Shown here: positions 1 to 14,100 of the stretch, piece after piece
Layout of the letters: each line of letters starts with the position of its first letter
Numbering within the stretch: the first letter of the stretch is position 1
The notes under the pieces: model-generated
Told to the model about the DNA's origin: nothing
Database searches by the model: none
What the model saw: only the letters and a program-made list of their open reading frames with translations
DNA from: Meconema thalassinum
Taxonomy: Eukaryota > Arthropoda > Insecta > Orthoptera > Tettigoniidae
Assembly: GCA_946902985.2 (NCBI GenBank)
Contig: CAMPQE020000053.1
Coordinates: forward strand, 1,116,001-1,180,000
Direction of reading: 5' to 3'
DNA: 64,000 nucleotides
Translations under genes and position numbers: made by a program

Positions 1-1524
1 ATCCACTAGGGCTTGGTGCAACCTGTGTACCATCACTGTTGCCACTACTAATCTACCTTATATCTACTACGGCTTGGCGCAACCTGTATACCAACACTGT
101 TGACACTACTAATCTACCTTATATCTACTAGGGCTTGGTGCATCCTGTATACCGTCACTGTTGACACTACTAATCTTCCTTATATCCACTAGGGCTTGGT
201 GCAACCTGTGTACCATCACTGTTGCCACTACAAATCTACCTTATATCTACTATGGCTTGGCGCAACCTGTGTACCATCACTGTTGCCACTACTAATCTAC
301 CTTATATCTACTAGGGCTTGGCGCAACCTGTGTACCATCACTGTTGCCACTACTAATCTACCTTATATCTACTAGGGCTTGGCGCAACCTGTGTACCATC
401 ACTGTTGCCACTACTAATCTACCTTACATCTACTAGGGCTTGGCGCAACCTGTGTACCATCACTATTGCCACTACTAATCTACCTTATATCTACTAGGGA
501 TTGGTGCAACCTGTATACCATCACTGTTGACACTACTAATCTACCTTATATCTACTATGGCTTGGCGCAACCTGTGTACCATCACTGTTGCCACTACTAA
601 TCTACCTTATATCTACTAGGGCTTGGTACAACCTGTGTACCATCACTGTTGCCACAACTAATCTGCCTTATATCTACTAGGGCTTGGTGCAACCTGTGTA
701 CCATCACTGTTGCCACTACTAATCTACCTTATATCTACTAGGGCTTGGTGCAACCTGTGTACCATCACTGTTGCCACTACTAATCTACCTTATATCTACT
801 AGGGCTTAGTGCATCCTGTATACCGTCACTGTTGCCACTACTAATCTACCTTATATCTACTAGGGCTTGGTGCAACCTGTATACCATCACTGTTGCCACT
901 ACTAATCTGCCTTATATCTACTAGGGCTTGGCGCAACCTGTATACCATCACTGTTGCCACTACTAATCTACCTTATATCTACTAGGGCTTGGTGAAACCT
1001 GTGTACCATCACTGTTGCCACTACTAATCTGCCTTATATCTACTAGGGCTTGGTGCAACCTGTGTACCATCACTGTTGCCACTACTAATCTGCCTTATAT
1101 CTACTAGGGCTTGGTGCAACCTGTGTACCATCACTGTTGCCACTACTAATCTACCTTATATCCACTAGGGCTTGGCGCAACCTGTATACCATCACTGTTG
1201 CCACTACTAATCTACCTTATATCTACTAGGGCTTGGCGCAACCTGTATACCATCACTGTTGCCACTACTAATCTGCCTTATATCTACTAGGGATTGGTGC
1301 AACCTGAATTCCACCAGTGTTGACACTACTAATCTACCTTATATCCACTAGCGCTTCGTGCAACTTGTGTACCATCACTGTTGCCACTACTAATCTACCT
1401 TATATCTACTAGGGCTTGGCGCAACCTGTGTACCATCACTGTTGCCATTACTAATCTACCTTATATCTACTGGGGATTGGTGCAACCTGTGTACCATCAC
1501 TGTTGACACTACTAATCTACCTTA
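1..1524 (+). repeat. Left block, duplicate of 2685-4208 (spacing 2,684 bp = 44 monomers)
   Basis: Base 1 aligns with 2685 and with 12261. Shared rare variants keep this register: CTACTACGG near 65, the GGGCTTAGTGCATCC monomer (GCTTAGT at 804, 3488 and 13064), GGTGAAACCTG near 991, GAATTC at 1306, 3990 and 13566, and CTAGCGCTTCGTGC. A few single-base differences occur, for example CACTATTGCC near 471. The match ends near 1525, where two monomers present at about 4209-4330 are missing, and the sequence then joins the 9,576-bp block. Confidence 0.85.
16..40 (+). other. Short dyad inside the monomer (example in the first monomer)
   Basis: Every GTTGCC-type monomer contains GCAAC and its complement GTTGC with 15 bases between them (monomer positions 16-20 and 36-40). 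Many also contain the palindrome GTATAC in the loop. In the first monomer GCAAC starts near base 18 and GTTGC near 38. The stem is only five base pairs and does not extend outward without bulges, so a stable hairpin is not implied. GTTGAC-type monomers lose one pair. Confidence 0.4.
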
Positions 1525-2684
1525 TATCTACTAGGGCTTGGTGCAACCTGTGTACCATCACTGTTGACACTACTAATCTGCCTTATATCTACTAGTGCTT
1601 GGTGCAACCTGTGTACCATCACTCTTGCCACTACTCATCTACCTTATATCTACTATACCTTGGCGCAACCTGTGTACCATCACTGTTGCCACTACTAATC
1701 TACCTTATATCTACTAGGGCTTGGTGCAACCTGTATACCATCACTGTTGACACTACTAATCTATCGTATATCTACTAGGGCTTGGTGCAAACCTGTATAC
1801 CATCACTGTTGCCACTACTTATCTACCTTATATCCACTAGGGCTTGGCGCAACCCGTGTACTATCACTGTTGCCACTACTAATCTACCTTATATCTACTA
1901 TGGCTTGGCGCAACCTGTGTACCATCACTGTTGACACTACTAATCTACTTTATATCTACTATGGCTTGGCGCAACCTGTGTACCATCACTGTTGCCACTA
2001 CTAATCTACCTTATATCCACTAGGGCTTGGCGCAACCTGTGTACCATCACTGTTGCCACTACTAATCTACCTTATATCTACTATGGCTTGGCGCAACCTG
2101 TGTACCATCACTGTTGCCACTACTAATCTACCTTATATCTACTAGGGCTTGGCGCAACCTGTATACCATCACCGTTGCCACTACTAATCTAGCTTATATC
2201 TACTAGGGCTTGGTGCAACCTGTATACCATCACTGTTGACACTACTAATCTATCTTATATCTACTAGGGCTTGGTGCAACCTGTATACTATCACTGTTGA
2301 CACTACTAATCTACCTTATATCTACTATGGCTTGGCGCAACCTGTGTACCATCACTGTTGCCACTACTAATCTACCTTATATCCACTAGGGCTTGGCGCA
2401 ACCTGTGTACCATCACTGTTGCCACTACTAATCTACCTTATATCTACTATGGCTTGGCGCAACCTGTGTACCATCACTGTTGCCACTACTAATCTACCTT
2501 ACATCTACTAGGGCTTGGCGCAACCTGTGTACCATCACTGTTGCCACTACTAATCTACCTTATATCTACTATGGCTTGGCGCAACCTGTGTACCATCACT
2601 GTTGACACTACTAATCTACCTTATACTACTAGGGCTTGTCGCAACCTGTATACCGTCACTGTTGACACTACTAATCTACCTTAT

Positions 2685-4208
2685 ATCCACTAGGGCTTGG
2701 TGCAACCTGTGTACCATCACTGTTGCCACTACTAATCTACCTTATATCTACTACGGCTTGGCGCAACCTGTATACCAACACTGTTGACACTACTAATCTA
2801 CCTTATATCTACTAGGGCTTGGTGCATCCTGTATACCGTCACTGTTGACACTACTAATCTTCCTTATATCCACTAGGGCTTGGTGCAACCTGTGTACCAT
2901 CACTGTTGCCACTACAAATCTACCTTATATCTACTATGGCTTGGCGCAACCTGTGTACCATCACTGTTGCCACTACTAATCTACCTTATATCTACTAGGG
3001 CTTGGCGCAACCTGTGTACCATCACTGTTGCCACTACTAATCTACCTTATATCTACTAGGGCTTGGCGCAACCTGTGTACCATCACTGTTGCCACTACTA
3101 ATCTACCTTACATCTACTAGGGCTTGGCGCAACCTGTGTACCATCACTGTTGCCACTACTAATCTACCTTATATCTACTAGGGATTGGTGCAACCTGTAT
3201 ACCATCACTGTTGACACTACTAATCTACCTTATATCTACTATGGCTTGGCGCAACCTGTGTACCATCACTGTTGCCACTACTAATCTACCTTATATCTAC
3301 TAGGGCTTGGTACAACCTGTGTACCATCACTGTTGCCACAACTAATCTGCCTTATATCTACTAGGGCTTGGTGCAACCTGTGTACCATCACTGTTGCCAC
3401 TACTAATCTACCTTATATCTACTAGGGCTTGGTGCAACCTGTGTACCATCACTGTTGCCACTACTAATCTACCTTATATCTACTAGGGCTTAGTGCATCC
3501 TGTATACCGTCACTGTTGCCACTACTAATCTACCTTATATCTACTAGGGCTTGGTGCAACCTGTATACCATCACTGTTGCCACTACTAATCTGCCTTATA
3601 TCTACTAGGGCTTGGCGCAACCTGTATACCATCACTGTTGCCACTACTAATCTACCTTATATCTACTAGGGCTTGGTGAAACCTGTGTACCATCACTGTT
3701 GCCACTACTAATCTGCCTTATATCTACTAGGGCTTGGTGCAACCTGTGTACCATCACTGTTGCCACTACTAATCTGCCTTATATCTACTAGGGCTTGGTG
3801 CAACCTGTGTACCATCACTGTTGCCACTACTAATCTACCTTATATCCACTAGGGCTTGGCGCAACCTGTATACCATCACTGTTGCCACTACTAATCTACC
3901 TTATATCTACTAGGGCTTGGCGCAACCTGTATACCATCACTGTTGCCACTACTAATCTGCCTTATATCTACTAGGGATTGGTGCAACCTGAATTCCACCA
4001 GTGTTGACACTACTAATCTACCTTATATCCACTAGCGCTTCGTGCAACTTGTGTACCATCACTGTTGCCACTACTAATCTACCTTATATCTACTAGGGCT
4101 TGGCGCAACCTGTGTACCATCACTGTTGCCACTACTAATCTACCTTATATCTACTGGGGATTGGTGCAACCTGTGTACCATCACTGTTGACACTACTAAT
4201 CTACCTTA
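2685..4208 (+). repeat. Second copy of the 44-monomer left block
   Basis: This matches bases 1-1524 at an offset of 2,684 bp and 12261-13784 at 9,576 bp, so three copies lie in the window. It lies inside the larger 9,576-bp block. The arrangement 1-1524 followed by 1525-2684 and then 2685-4208 shows one unit of 44 monomers duplicated in tandem, after which the left copy lost two monomers around 1525. Confidence 0.8.
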
Positions 4209-5234
4209 TATCTACTGGGGCTTGGTGCAACCTGTATACCATCACTGTTGACACTACTAATCTATCTTATATCTACTAGGGCTTGGTGCAACCTGTATAC
4301 CATCACTGTTGACACTACTAATCTACCTTATATCTACTAGGGCTTGGTGCAACCTGTGTACCATCACTGTTGACACTACTAATCTGCCTTATATCTACTA
4401 GTGCTTGGTGCAACCTGTGTACCATCACTCTTGCCACTACTAATCTACCTTATATCTACTATGGCTTGGCGCAACCTGTGTACCATCACTGTTGCCACTA
4501 CTAATCTACCTTATATCTACTAGGGCTTGGCGCAACCTGTATACCATCACTGTTGCCACTACTAATCTACCTTATATCTACTAGGGCTCGGCGCAACCTG
4601 TATACCATCACTGTTGCCACTACTAATCTGCCATATATCTACTAGGGATTGGTGCAACCTGAATTCCACCAGTGTTGACACTACTAATCTACCTTATATC
4701 CACTAGGGCTTGGTGCAACTTGTGTACCATCACTGTTGCCACTACTAATCTACCTTATATCTACTAGGGCTTGGCGCAACCTGTGTACCATCACTGTTGC
4801 CACTACTAATCTACCTTATATCTACTAGGGCTTGACGCAACCTGTGTACCATCACTGTTGCCACTACTAATCTACCTTATATCTACTAGGGCTTGGCGCA
4901 ACCTGTGTACCATCACTGTTGCCACTACTAATCTACCTTATATCTACTAGGGATTGGTGCAACCTGTGTACCATCACTGTTGACACTACTAATCTACCTT
5001 ATATCTACTGGGGCTTGGTGCAACCTGTATACCATCACTGTTGACACTACTAATCTATCTTATATCTACTAGGGCTTGGTGCAACCTGTATACCATCACT
5101 GTTGACACTACTAATCTACCTTATATCTACTAGGGCTCGGTGCAACCTGTGTACCATCACTGTTGACACTACTAATCTGCCTTATATCTACTAGTGCTTG
5201 GTGCAACCTGTGTACCATCACTCTTGCCACTACT

Positions 5235-5770
5235 AAAGTGCCTTATATCTACTAGGGCTTGGTGCAACCTGTGTACCATTACTGTTGCCACTACTAATCT
5301 ACCTTATATCTACTAGGGCTTGGTGCAACCTGTGTACCATCACTGTTGCCACTACTAATCTACCTTATATATACTAGGGCTTGGTGCAACCTGTGTACCA
5401 TCACTGTTGACACTACTAATCTACCTTATATCTACTAGGGCTTGGCGCAACCTGTATACCATCACTGTTGCCACTACTAATCTACCTCTTATCTACTAGG
5501 GCTTGGCGCAACCTGTATATCATCACTGTTGCCACTACTAATCTACCTTATATCTACTAGGGCTTGGCGCAACCTGTATTCCATCACTGTTGACACTACT
5601 AATCTACCTCTTATCTACTAGGGCTTGGCGCAACCTGTATACCATCACTGTTGCCACTACTAATCTACCTTATATCTACTAGGGCTTGGCGCAACCTGTA
5701 TATCATCACTGTTGCCACTACTAATCTACCTTATATCTACTAGGGCTTGGCGCAACCTGTATATCATAAC
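5235..5770 (+). repeat. Variant cassette A, copy 1 (AAAGTGCC to CATAAC)
   Basis: A fixed series of about nine unusual monomers: AAAGTGCC, then CCATTACTG, TATATATACTAG, CCTCTTATC, TATATCATC, GTATTCCATC, a second CCTCTTATC, a second TATATCATC and finally TATATCATAAC. The distance from AAAG to CATAAC is 530 bp. The same series with the same spacing occurs six times in the window, so it is a good marker of segmental duplication. Confidence 0.9.
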
Positions 5771-8700
5771 TGTTGCCACTACTAATCTACCTTATATCTA
5801 CTAGGGCTTGGTGCAACCTGTGTACCATCACTGTTGCCACTACTTATCTACCTTATATCCACTAGGGCTTGGCGCAACCCGTGTACTATCACTGTTGCCA
5901 CTACTAATCTACCTTATATCTACTAGGGATTGGTGCAACCTGTGTACCAGCACTGTTGACACTACTAATCTACCTTATATCTACTGGGGCTTGGTGCAAC
6001 CTGTATACCATCACTGTTGACACTACTAATCTATCTTATATCTACTAGGGCTTGGTGCAACCTGTATACCATCACTGTTGACACTACTAATCTACCTTAT
6101 ATCTACTAGGGCTTGGTGCAACCTGTGTACCATCACTGTTGACACTACTAATCTGCCTTATATCTACTAGTGCTTGGTGCAACCTGTGTACCATCACTCT
6201 TGCCACTACTAATCTACCATATATCTACTATGGCTTGGCGCAACCTGTGTACCATCACTGTTGCCACTACTAATCTACCTTATATCTACTAGGGCTTGGC
6301 GCAACCTGTATACAATCACAGTTGCCATTACTAATCTACCTTATATCTACTAGGGCTTGGCGCAACCTGTATACCATCACTGTTGCCACTACTAATCTGC
6401 CTTATATCTACTAGGGATTGGTGCAACCTGAATTCCACCAGTGTTGACACTACTAATCTACCTTATATCCACTATGGCTTGGTGCAACTTGTGTACCATC
6501 ACTGTTGCCACTACTAATCTACCTTATATCTACTAGGGCTTGGCGCAACCTGTGTACCATCACTGTTGCCACTACTAATCTACCTTATATCTACTAGGGC
6601 TTGGCGCAACCTGTGTACCATCACTGTTGCCACTACTAATCTACCTTATATCTACTAGGGCTTGGCGCAACCTGTGTACCATCACTGTTGCCACTACTAA
6701 TCTACCTTATATCTACTAGGGATTGGTGCAACCTGTGTACCATCACTGTTGACACTACTAATCTACCTTATATCTACTGGGGCTTGGTACAACCTGTCTA
6801 CCATCACTGTTGACACTACTAATCTATCTTATATCTACTAGGGCTTGGTGCAACCTGTATACCATCACTGTTGACACTACTAATCTACCTTATATCTACT
6901 AGGGCTTGGTGCAACCTGTGTACCATCACTGTTGACACTACTAATCTGCCTTATATCTACTAGTGCTTGGTGCAACCTGTGTACCATCACTCTTGCCACT
7001 ACTAATCTACCTTATATTTACTATGGCTTGGCGCAACCTGTGTACCATCACTGTTGCCACTACTAATCTACCTTATATCTACTAGGGCTTGGTGCAACCT
7101 GTATACCATCACTGTTGACACTACTAATCTATCGTATATCTACTAGGGCTTGGTGCAAACCTGTATACCATCACTGTTGCCACTACTTATCTGCCTTATA
7201 TCCACTAGGGCTTGGCGCAACCCGTGTACTATCACTGTTGCCACTACTAATCTACCTTATATCTACTATGGCTTGGCGCAACCTGTGTACCATCACTGTT
7301 GACACTACTAATCTACTTTATATCTACTATGGCTTGGCGCAACCTGTGTACCATCACTGTTGCCACTACTAATCTACCTTATATCCACTAGGGCTTGGCG
7401 CAACCTGTGTACCATCACTGTTGCCACTACTAATCTACCTTATATCTACTATGGCTTGGCGCAACCTGTGTACCATCACTGTTGCCACTACTAATCTACC
7501 TTATATCTACTAGGGCTTGGCGCAACCTGTATACCATCACCGTTGCCACTACTAATCTACCTTATATCTACTAGGGCTTGGTGCAACCTGTATACCATCA
7601 CTGTTGACACTACTAATCTATCTTATATCTACTAGGGCTTGGTGCAACCTGTATACTATCACTGTTGACACTACTAATCTACCTTATATCTACTATGGCT
7701 TGGCGCAACCTGTGTACCATCACTGTTGCCACTACTAATCTACCTTATATCTACTATGGCTTGGCGCAACCTGTGTACCATCACTGTTGCCACTACTAAT
7801 CTACCTTACATCTACTAGGGCTTGGCGCAACCTGTGTACCATCACTGTTGCCACTACTAATCTACCTTATATCTACTATGGCTTGGCGCAACCTGTGTAC
7901 CATCACTGTTGACACTACTAATCTACCTTATACTACTAGGGCTTGGCGCAACCTGTATACCGTCACTGTTGACACTACTAATCTACCTTATATCCACTAG
8001 GGCTTGGTGCAACCTGTGTACCATCACTGTTGCCACTACTAATCTACCTTATATCTACTATGGCTTGGCGCAACCTGTATACCAACACTGTTGACACTAC
8101 TAATCTACCTTATATCTACTAGGGCTTGGTGCATCCTGTATACCGTCACTGTTGACACTACTAATCTACCTTATATCCACTAGGGCTTGGTGCAACCTGT
8201 GTACCATCACTGTTGCCACTACTAATCTACCTTATATCTACTATGGCTTGGCGCAACCTGTATACCAACACTGTTGACACTACTAATCTACCTTATATCT
8301 ACTAGGGCTTGGTGCATCCTGTATACCGTCACTGTTGACACTACTAATCTACCTTATATCCACTAGGGCTTGATGCAACCTGTGTACCATCACTGTTGCC
8401 ACTACAAATCTACCTTATATCTACTATGGCTTGGCGCAACCTGTGTACCATCACTGTTGCCACTACTAATCTACCTTATATCTACTAGGGCTTGGCGCAA
8501 CCTGTGTACCATCACTGTTGCCACTACTAATCTACCTTATATCTACTAGGGCTTGGCGCAACCTGTGTACCATCACTGTTGCCACTACTAATCTACCTTA
8601 CATCTACTAGGGCTTGGCGCAACCTGTGTACCATCACTGTTGCCACTACTAATCTACCTTATATCTACTAGGGATTGGTGCAACCTGTATACCATCACTG

Positions 8701-9047
8701 TTGACACTACTAATCTACCTTATATCTACTATGGCTTGGCGCAACCTGTGTACCATCACTGTTGCCACTACTAATCTACCTTATATCTACTAGGGCTTGG
8801 TGCAACCTGTGTACCATCACTGTTGCCACAACTAATCTGCCTTATATCTACTATGGCTTGGCGCAACCTGTATACCAACACTGTTGACACTACTAATCTA
8901 CCTTATACTACTAGGGCTTGGCGCAACCTGTATACCGTCACTGTTGACACTACTAATCTACCTTATATCCACTAGGGCTTGGTGCAACCTGTGTACCATC
9001 ACTGTTGCCACTACTAATCTACCTTATATCTACTATGGCTTGGCGCA

Positions 9048-11100
9048 ACCTGTGTACCATCACTGTTGCCACTACTAATCTACCTTATATCTACTAGGGC
9101 TTGGCGCAACCTGTGTACCATCACTGTTGCCACTACTAATCTACCTTACATCTACTAGGGCTTGGCGCAACCTGTGTACCATCACTGTTGCCACTACTAA
9201 TCTACCTTATATCTACTAGGGATTGGTGCAACCTGTATACCATCACTGTTGACACTACTAATCTACCTTATATCTACTATGGCTTGGCGCAACCTGTGTA
9301 CCATCACTGTTGCCACTACTAATCTACCTTATATCTACTAGGGCTTGGTGCAACCTGTGTACCATCACTGTTGCCACAACTAATCTGCCTTATATCTACT
9401 AGGGCTTGGTGCAACCTGTGTACCATCACTGTTGCCACTACTAATCTACCTTATATCTACTAGGGCTTGGTGCAACCTGTGTACCATCACTGTTGCCACT
9501 ACTAATCTGCCTTATATCTACTAGGGCTTGGTGCAACCTGTGTACCATCACTGTTGCCACTACTAATCTGCCTTATATCTACTAGGGCTTGGTGCAACCT
9601 GTGTACCATCACTGTTGCCACTACTAATCTACCTTATATCCACTAGGGCTGGGCGCAACCTGTATACCATCACTGTTGCCACTACTAATCTACCTTATAT
9701 CTACTAGGGCTTGGCGCAACCTGTATACCATCACTGTTGCCACTACTAATCTGCCTTATATCTACTAGGGATTGGTGCAACCTGAATTCCATCAGTGTTG
9801 ACACTACTAATCTACCTTATATCCACTCGGGCTTCGTGCAACTTGTGTACCATCACTGTTGCCACTACTAATCTACCTTATATCTACTAGGGCTTGGCGC
9901 AACCTGTGTACCATCACTGTTGCCACTACTAATCTACCTTATATTTACTAGGGCTTGGCGCAACCTGTGTACCATCACTGTTGCCACTACTAATCTACCT
10001 TATATCTACTAGTGCTTGGCGCAACCTGTGTACCATCATTGTTGCCACTACTAATCTACCTTATATCTACTAGGGCTTGGCGCAACCTGTGTACCATCAC
10101 TGTTGCCACTACTAATCTACCTTATATCTACTAGGGATTGGTGCAACCTGTGTACCAGCACTGTTGACACTACTAATCTACCTTATATCTACTGGGGCTT
10201 GGTGCAACCTGTATACCATCACTGTTGACACTACTAATCTATCTTATATCTACTAGGGCTTGGTGCAACCTGTATACCATCACTGTTGACACTACTAATC
10301 TACCTTATATCTACTAGGGCTTGGTGCAACCTGTGTACCATCACTGTTGACACTACTAATCTGCCTTATATCTACTAGTGCTTGGTGCAACCTGTGTACC
10401 ATCACTCTTGCCACTACTAATCTACCTTATATCTACTATGGCTTGGCGCAACCTGTGTACCATCACTGTTGCCACTACTAATCTACCTTATATCTACTAG
10501 GGCTTGGCGCAACCTGTATACCATCACAGTTGCCACTACTAATCTACCTTATATCTACTAGGGCTTGGCGCAACCTGTATACCATCACTGTTGCCACTAC
10601 TAATCAGCCTTATATCTACTAGGGATTGGTGCAACCTGAATTCCACCAGTGTTGACACTACTAATCTACCTTATATCCACTAGGGCTTGGTGCAACTTGT
10701 GTACCATCACTGTTGCCACTACTAATCTACCTTATATCTACTAGGGCTTGGCGCAACCTGTGTACCATCACTGTTGCCACTACTAATCTACCTTATATCT
10801 ACTAGGGCTTGGCGCAACCTGTGTACCATCACTGTTGCCACTACTAATCTACCTTATATCTACTAGGGCTTGGCGCAACCTGTGTACCATCACTGTTGCC
10901 ACTACTAATCTACCTTATATCTACTAGGGATTGGTGCAACCTGTGTACCATCACTGTTGACACTACTAATCTACCTTATATCTACTGGGGCTTGGTACAA
11001 CCTGTATACCATCACTGTTGACACTACTAATCTATCTTATATCTACTAGGGCTTGGTGCAACCTGTATACCATCACTGTTGACACTACTAATCTACCTTA
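9048..11100 (+). repeat. Linker segment between the two 9,576-bp block copies
   Basis: This is satellite monomers throughout. The first part (about 9.05-9.45 kb) repeats the nearby 8.45-8.85 kb series, including the CTTACATC monomer (TTACA near 8598 and 9146). The part from about 9.78 kb carries GAATTC at 9784 followed by CACTCGGGCTTCGTGC, a TATATTTACTAGG monomer near 9951 and a CTAGTGCTTGGCGC monomer near 10010. That order is also seen near 29.0, 32.9, 39.2, 40.8 and 47.1 kb. The end (about 10.15-11.10 kb) resembles 5.9-6.9 kb, with GAATTC at 10638. Confidence 0.7.
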
Positions 11101-14100
11101 TATCTACTAGGGCTTGGTGCAACCTGTGTACCATCACTGTTGACACTACTAATCTGCCTTATATCTACTAGTGCTTGGTGCAACCTGTGTACCATCACTC
11201 TTGCCACTACTCATCTACCTTATATCTACTATGGCTTGGCGCAACCTGTGTACCATCACTGTTGCCACTACTAATCTACCTTATATCTACTAGGGCTTGG
11301 TGCAACCTGTATACCATCACTGTTGACACTACTAATCTATCGTATATCTACTAGGGCTTGGTGCAAACCTGTATACCATCACTGTTGCCACTACTTATCT
11401 ACCTTATATCCACTAGGGCTTGGCGCAACCCGTGTACTATCACTGTTGCCACTACTAATCTACCTTATATCTACTATGGCTTGGCGCAACCTGTGTACCA
11501 TCACTGTTGACACTACTAATCTACTTTATATCTACTATGGCTTGGCGCAACCTGTGTACCATCACTGTTGCCACTACTAATCTACCTTATATCCACTAGG
11601 GCTTGGCGCAACCTGTGTACCATCACTGTTGCCACTACTAATCTACCTTATATCTACTATGGCTTGGCGCAACCTGTGTACCATCACTGTTGCCACTACT
11701 AATCTACCTTATATCTACTAGGGCTTGGCGCAACCTGTATACCATCACCGTTGCCACTACTAATCTAGCTTATATCTACTAGGGCTTGGTGAAACCTGTG
11801 TACCATCACTGTTGACACTACTAATCTATCTTATATCTACTAGGGCTTGGTGCAACCTGTATACTATCACTGTTGACACTACTAATCTACCTTATATCTA
11901 CTATGGCTTGGCGCAACCTGTGTACCATCACTGTTGCCACTACTAATCTACCTTATATCCACTAGGGCTTGGCGCAACCTGTGTACCATCACTGTTGCCA
12001 CTACTAATCTACCTTATATCTACTATGGCTTGGCGCAACCTGTGTACCATCACTGTTGCCACTACTAATCTACCTTACATCTACTAGGGCTTGGCGCAAC
12101 CTGTGTACCATCACTGTTGCCACTACTAATCTACCTTATATCTACTATGGCTTGGCGCAACCTGTGTACCATCACTGTTGACACTACTAATCTACCTTAT
12201 ACTACTAGGGCTTGTCGCAACCTGTATACCGTCACTGTTGACACTACTAATCTACCTTATATCCACTAGGGCTTGGTGCAACCTGTGTACCATCACTGTT
12301 GCCACTACTAATCTACCTTATATCTACTTCGGCTTGGCGCAACCTGTATACCAACACTGTTGACACTACTAATCTACCTTATATCTACTAGGGCTTGGTG
12401 CATCCTGTATACCGTCACTGTTGACACTACTAATCTTCCTTATATCCACTAGGGCTTGGTGCAACCTGTGTACCATCACTGTTGCCACTACAAATCTACC
12501 TTATATCTACTATGGCTTGGCGCAACCTGTGTACCATCACTGTTGCCACTACTAATCTACCTTATATCTACTAGGGCTTGGCGCAACCTGTGTACCATCA
12601 CTGTTGCCACTACTAATCTACCTTATATCTACTAGGGCTTGGCGCAACCTGTGTACCATCACTGTTGCCACTACTAATCTACCTTACATCTACTAGGGCT
12701 TGGCGCAACCTGTGTACCATCACTGTTGCCACTACTAATCTACCTTATATCTACTAGGGATTGGTGCAACCTGTATACCATCACTGTTGACACTACTAAT
12801 CTACCTTATATCTACTATGGCTTGGCGCAACCTGTGTACCATCACTGTTGCCACTACTAATCTACCTTATATCTACTAGGGCTTGGTGCAACCTGTGTAC
12901 CATCACTGTTGCCACAACTAATCTGCCTTATATCTACTAGGGCTTGGTGCAACCTGTGTACCATCACTGTTGCCACTACTAATCTACCTTATATCTACTA
13001 GGGCTTGGTGCAACCTGTGTACCATCACTGTTGCCACTACTAATCTACCTTATATCTACTAGGGCTTAGTGCATCCTGTATACCGTCACTGTTGCCACTA
13101 CTAATCTACCTTATATCTACTAGGGCTTGGTGCAACCTGTATACCATCACTGTTGCCACTACTAATCTGCCTTATATCTACTAGGGCTTGGCGCAACCTG
13201 TATACCATCACTGTTGCCACTACTAATCTACCTTATATCTACTAGGGCTTGGTGAAACCTGTGTACCATCACTGTTGCCACTACTAATCTGCCTTATATC
13301 TACTAGGGCTTGGTGCAACCTGTGTACCATCACTGTTGCCACTACTAATCTGCCTTATATCTACTAGGGCTTGGTGCAACCTGTGTACCATCACTGTTGC
13401 CACTACTAATCTACCTTATATCCACTAGGGCTTGGCGCAACCTGTATACCATCACTGTTGCCACTACTAATCTACCTTATATCTACTAGGGCTTGGCGCA
13501 ACCTGTATACCATCACTGTTGCCACTACTAATCTGCCTTATATCTACTAGGGATTGGTGCAACCTGAATTCCACCAGTGTTGACACTACTAATCTACCTT
13601 ATATCCACTAGCGCTTCGTGCAACTTGTGTACCATCACTGTTGCCACTACTAATCTACCTTATATCTACTAGGGCTTGGCGCAACCTGTGTACCATCACT
13701 GTTGCCACTACTAATCTACCTTATATCTACTGGGGATTGGTGCAACCTGTGTACCATCACTGTTGACACTACTAATCTACCTTATATCTACTGGGGCTTG
13801 GTGCAACCTGTATACCATCACTGTTGACACTACTAATCTATCTTATATCTACTAGGGCTTGGTGCAACCTGTATACCATCACTGTTGACACTACTAATCT
13901 ACCTTATATCTACTAGGGCTTGGTGCAACCTGTGTACCATCACTGTTGACACTACTAATCTGCCTTATATCTACTAGTGCTTGGTGCAACCTGTGTACCA
14001 TCACTCTTGCCACTACTAATCTACCTTATATCTACTATGGCTTGGCGCAACCTGTGTACCATCACTGTTGCCACTACTAATCTACCTTATATCTACTAGG

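Larger units (their letters stand above)
1525..9047 (+). repeat. Long higher-order block, copy 1 (period 9,576 bp)
   Basis: About 123 monomers here recur at 11101-18623 with a constant offset of 9,576 bp (157 monomers minus 1 base). Paired landmarks: CTACTCATCT near 1634 and 11210, AAAGTG at 5235 and 14811, CATAAC at 5765 and 15341, GAATTC at 4661/14237 and 6430/16006, 62-bp monomers near 1789/11364 and 7156/16732, and 60-bp monomers near 2628/12198, 7929/17505 and 8905/18481. The minus 1 is explained by the net count of 60- and 62-bp monomers. To the left, the monomer before 1525 no longer matches its partner. To the right, the copies diverge near 9047/18623. Confidence 0.85.

Noticed and set aside
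16..40. Stable hairpin or cruciform in every monomer from GCAAC/GTTGC
   Set aside because: The stem is five pairs with a 15-base loop and cannot be extended without bulges. It is broken in the many GTTGAC monomers, so it is noted only as a weak dyad.
1352..1375. CENP-B box in the CGCTTCGTGCAACTTG variant monomers (also near 4036, 9829, 13612, 19772, 25566)
   Set aside because: The first half (TTCG, four bases, A) fits the CENP-B box pattern, but the required CGGG is TGTG here. Only a few monomers carry TTCG.
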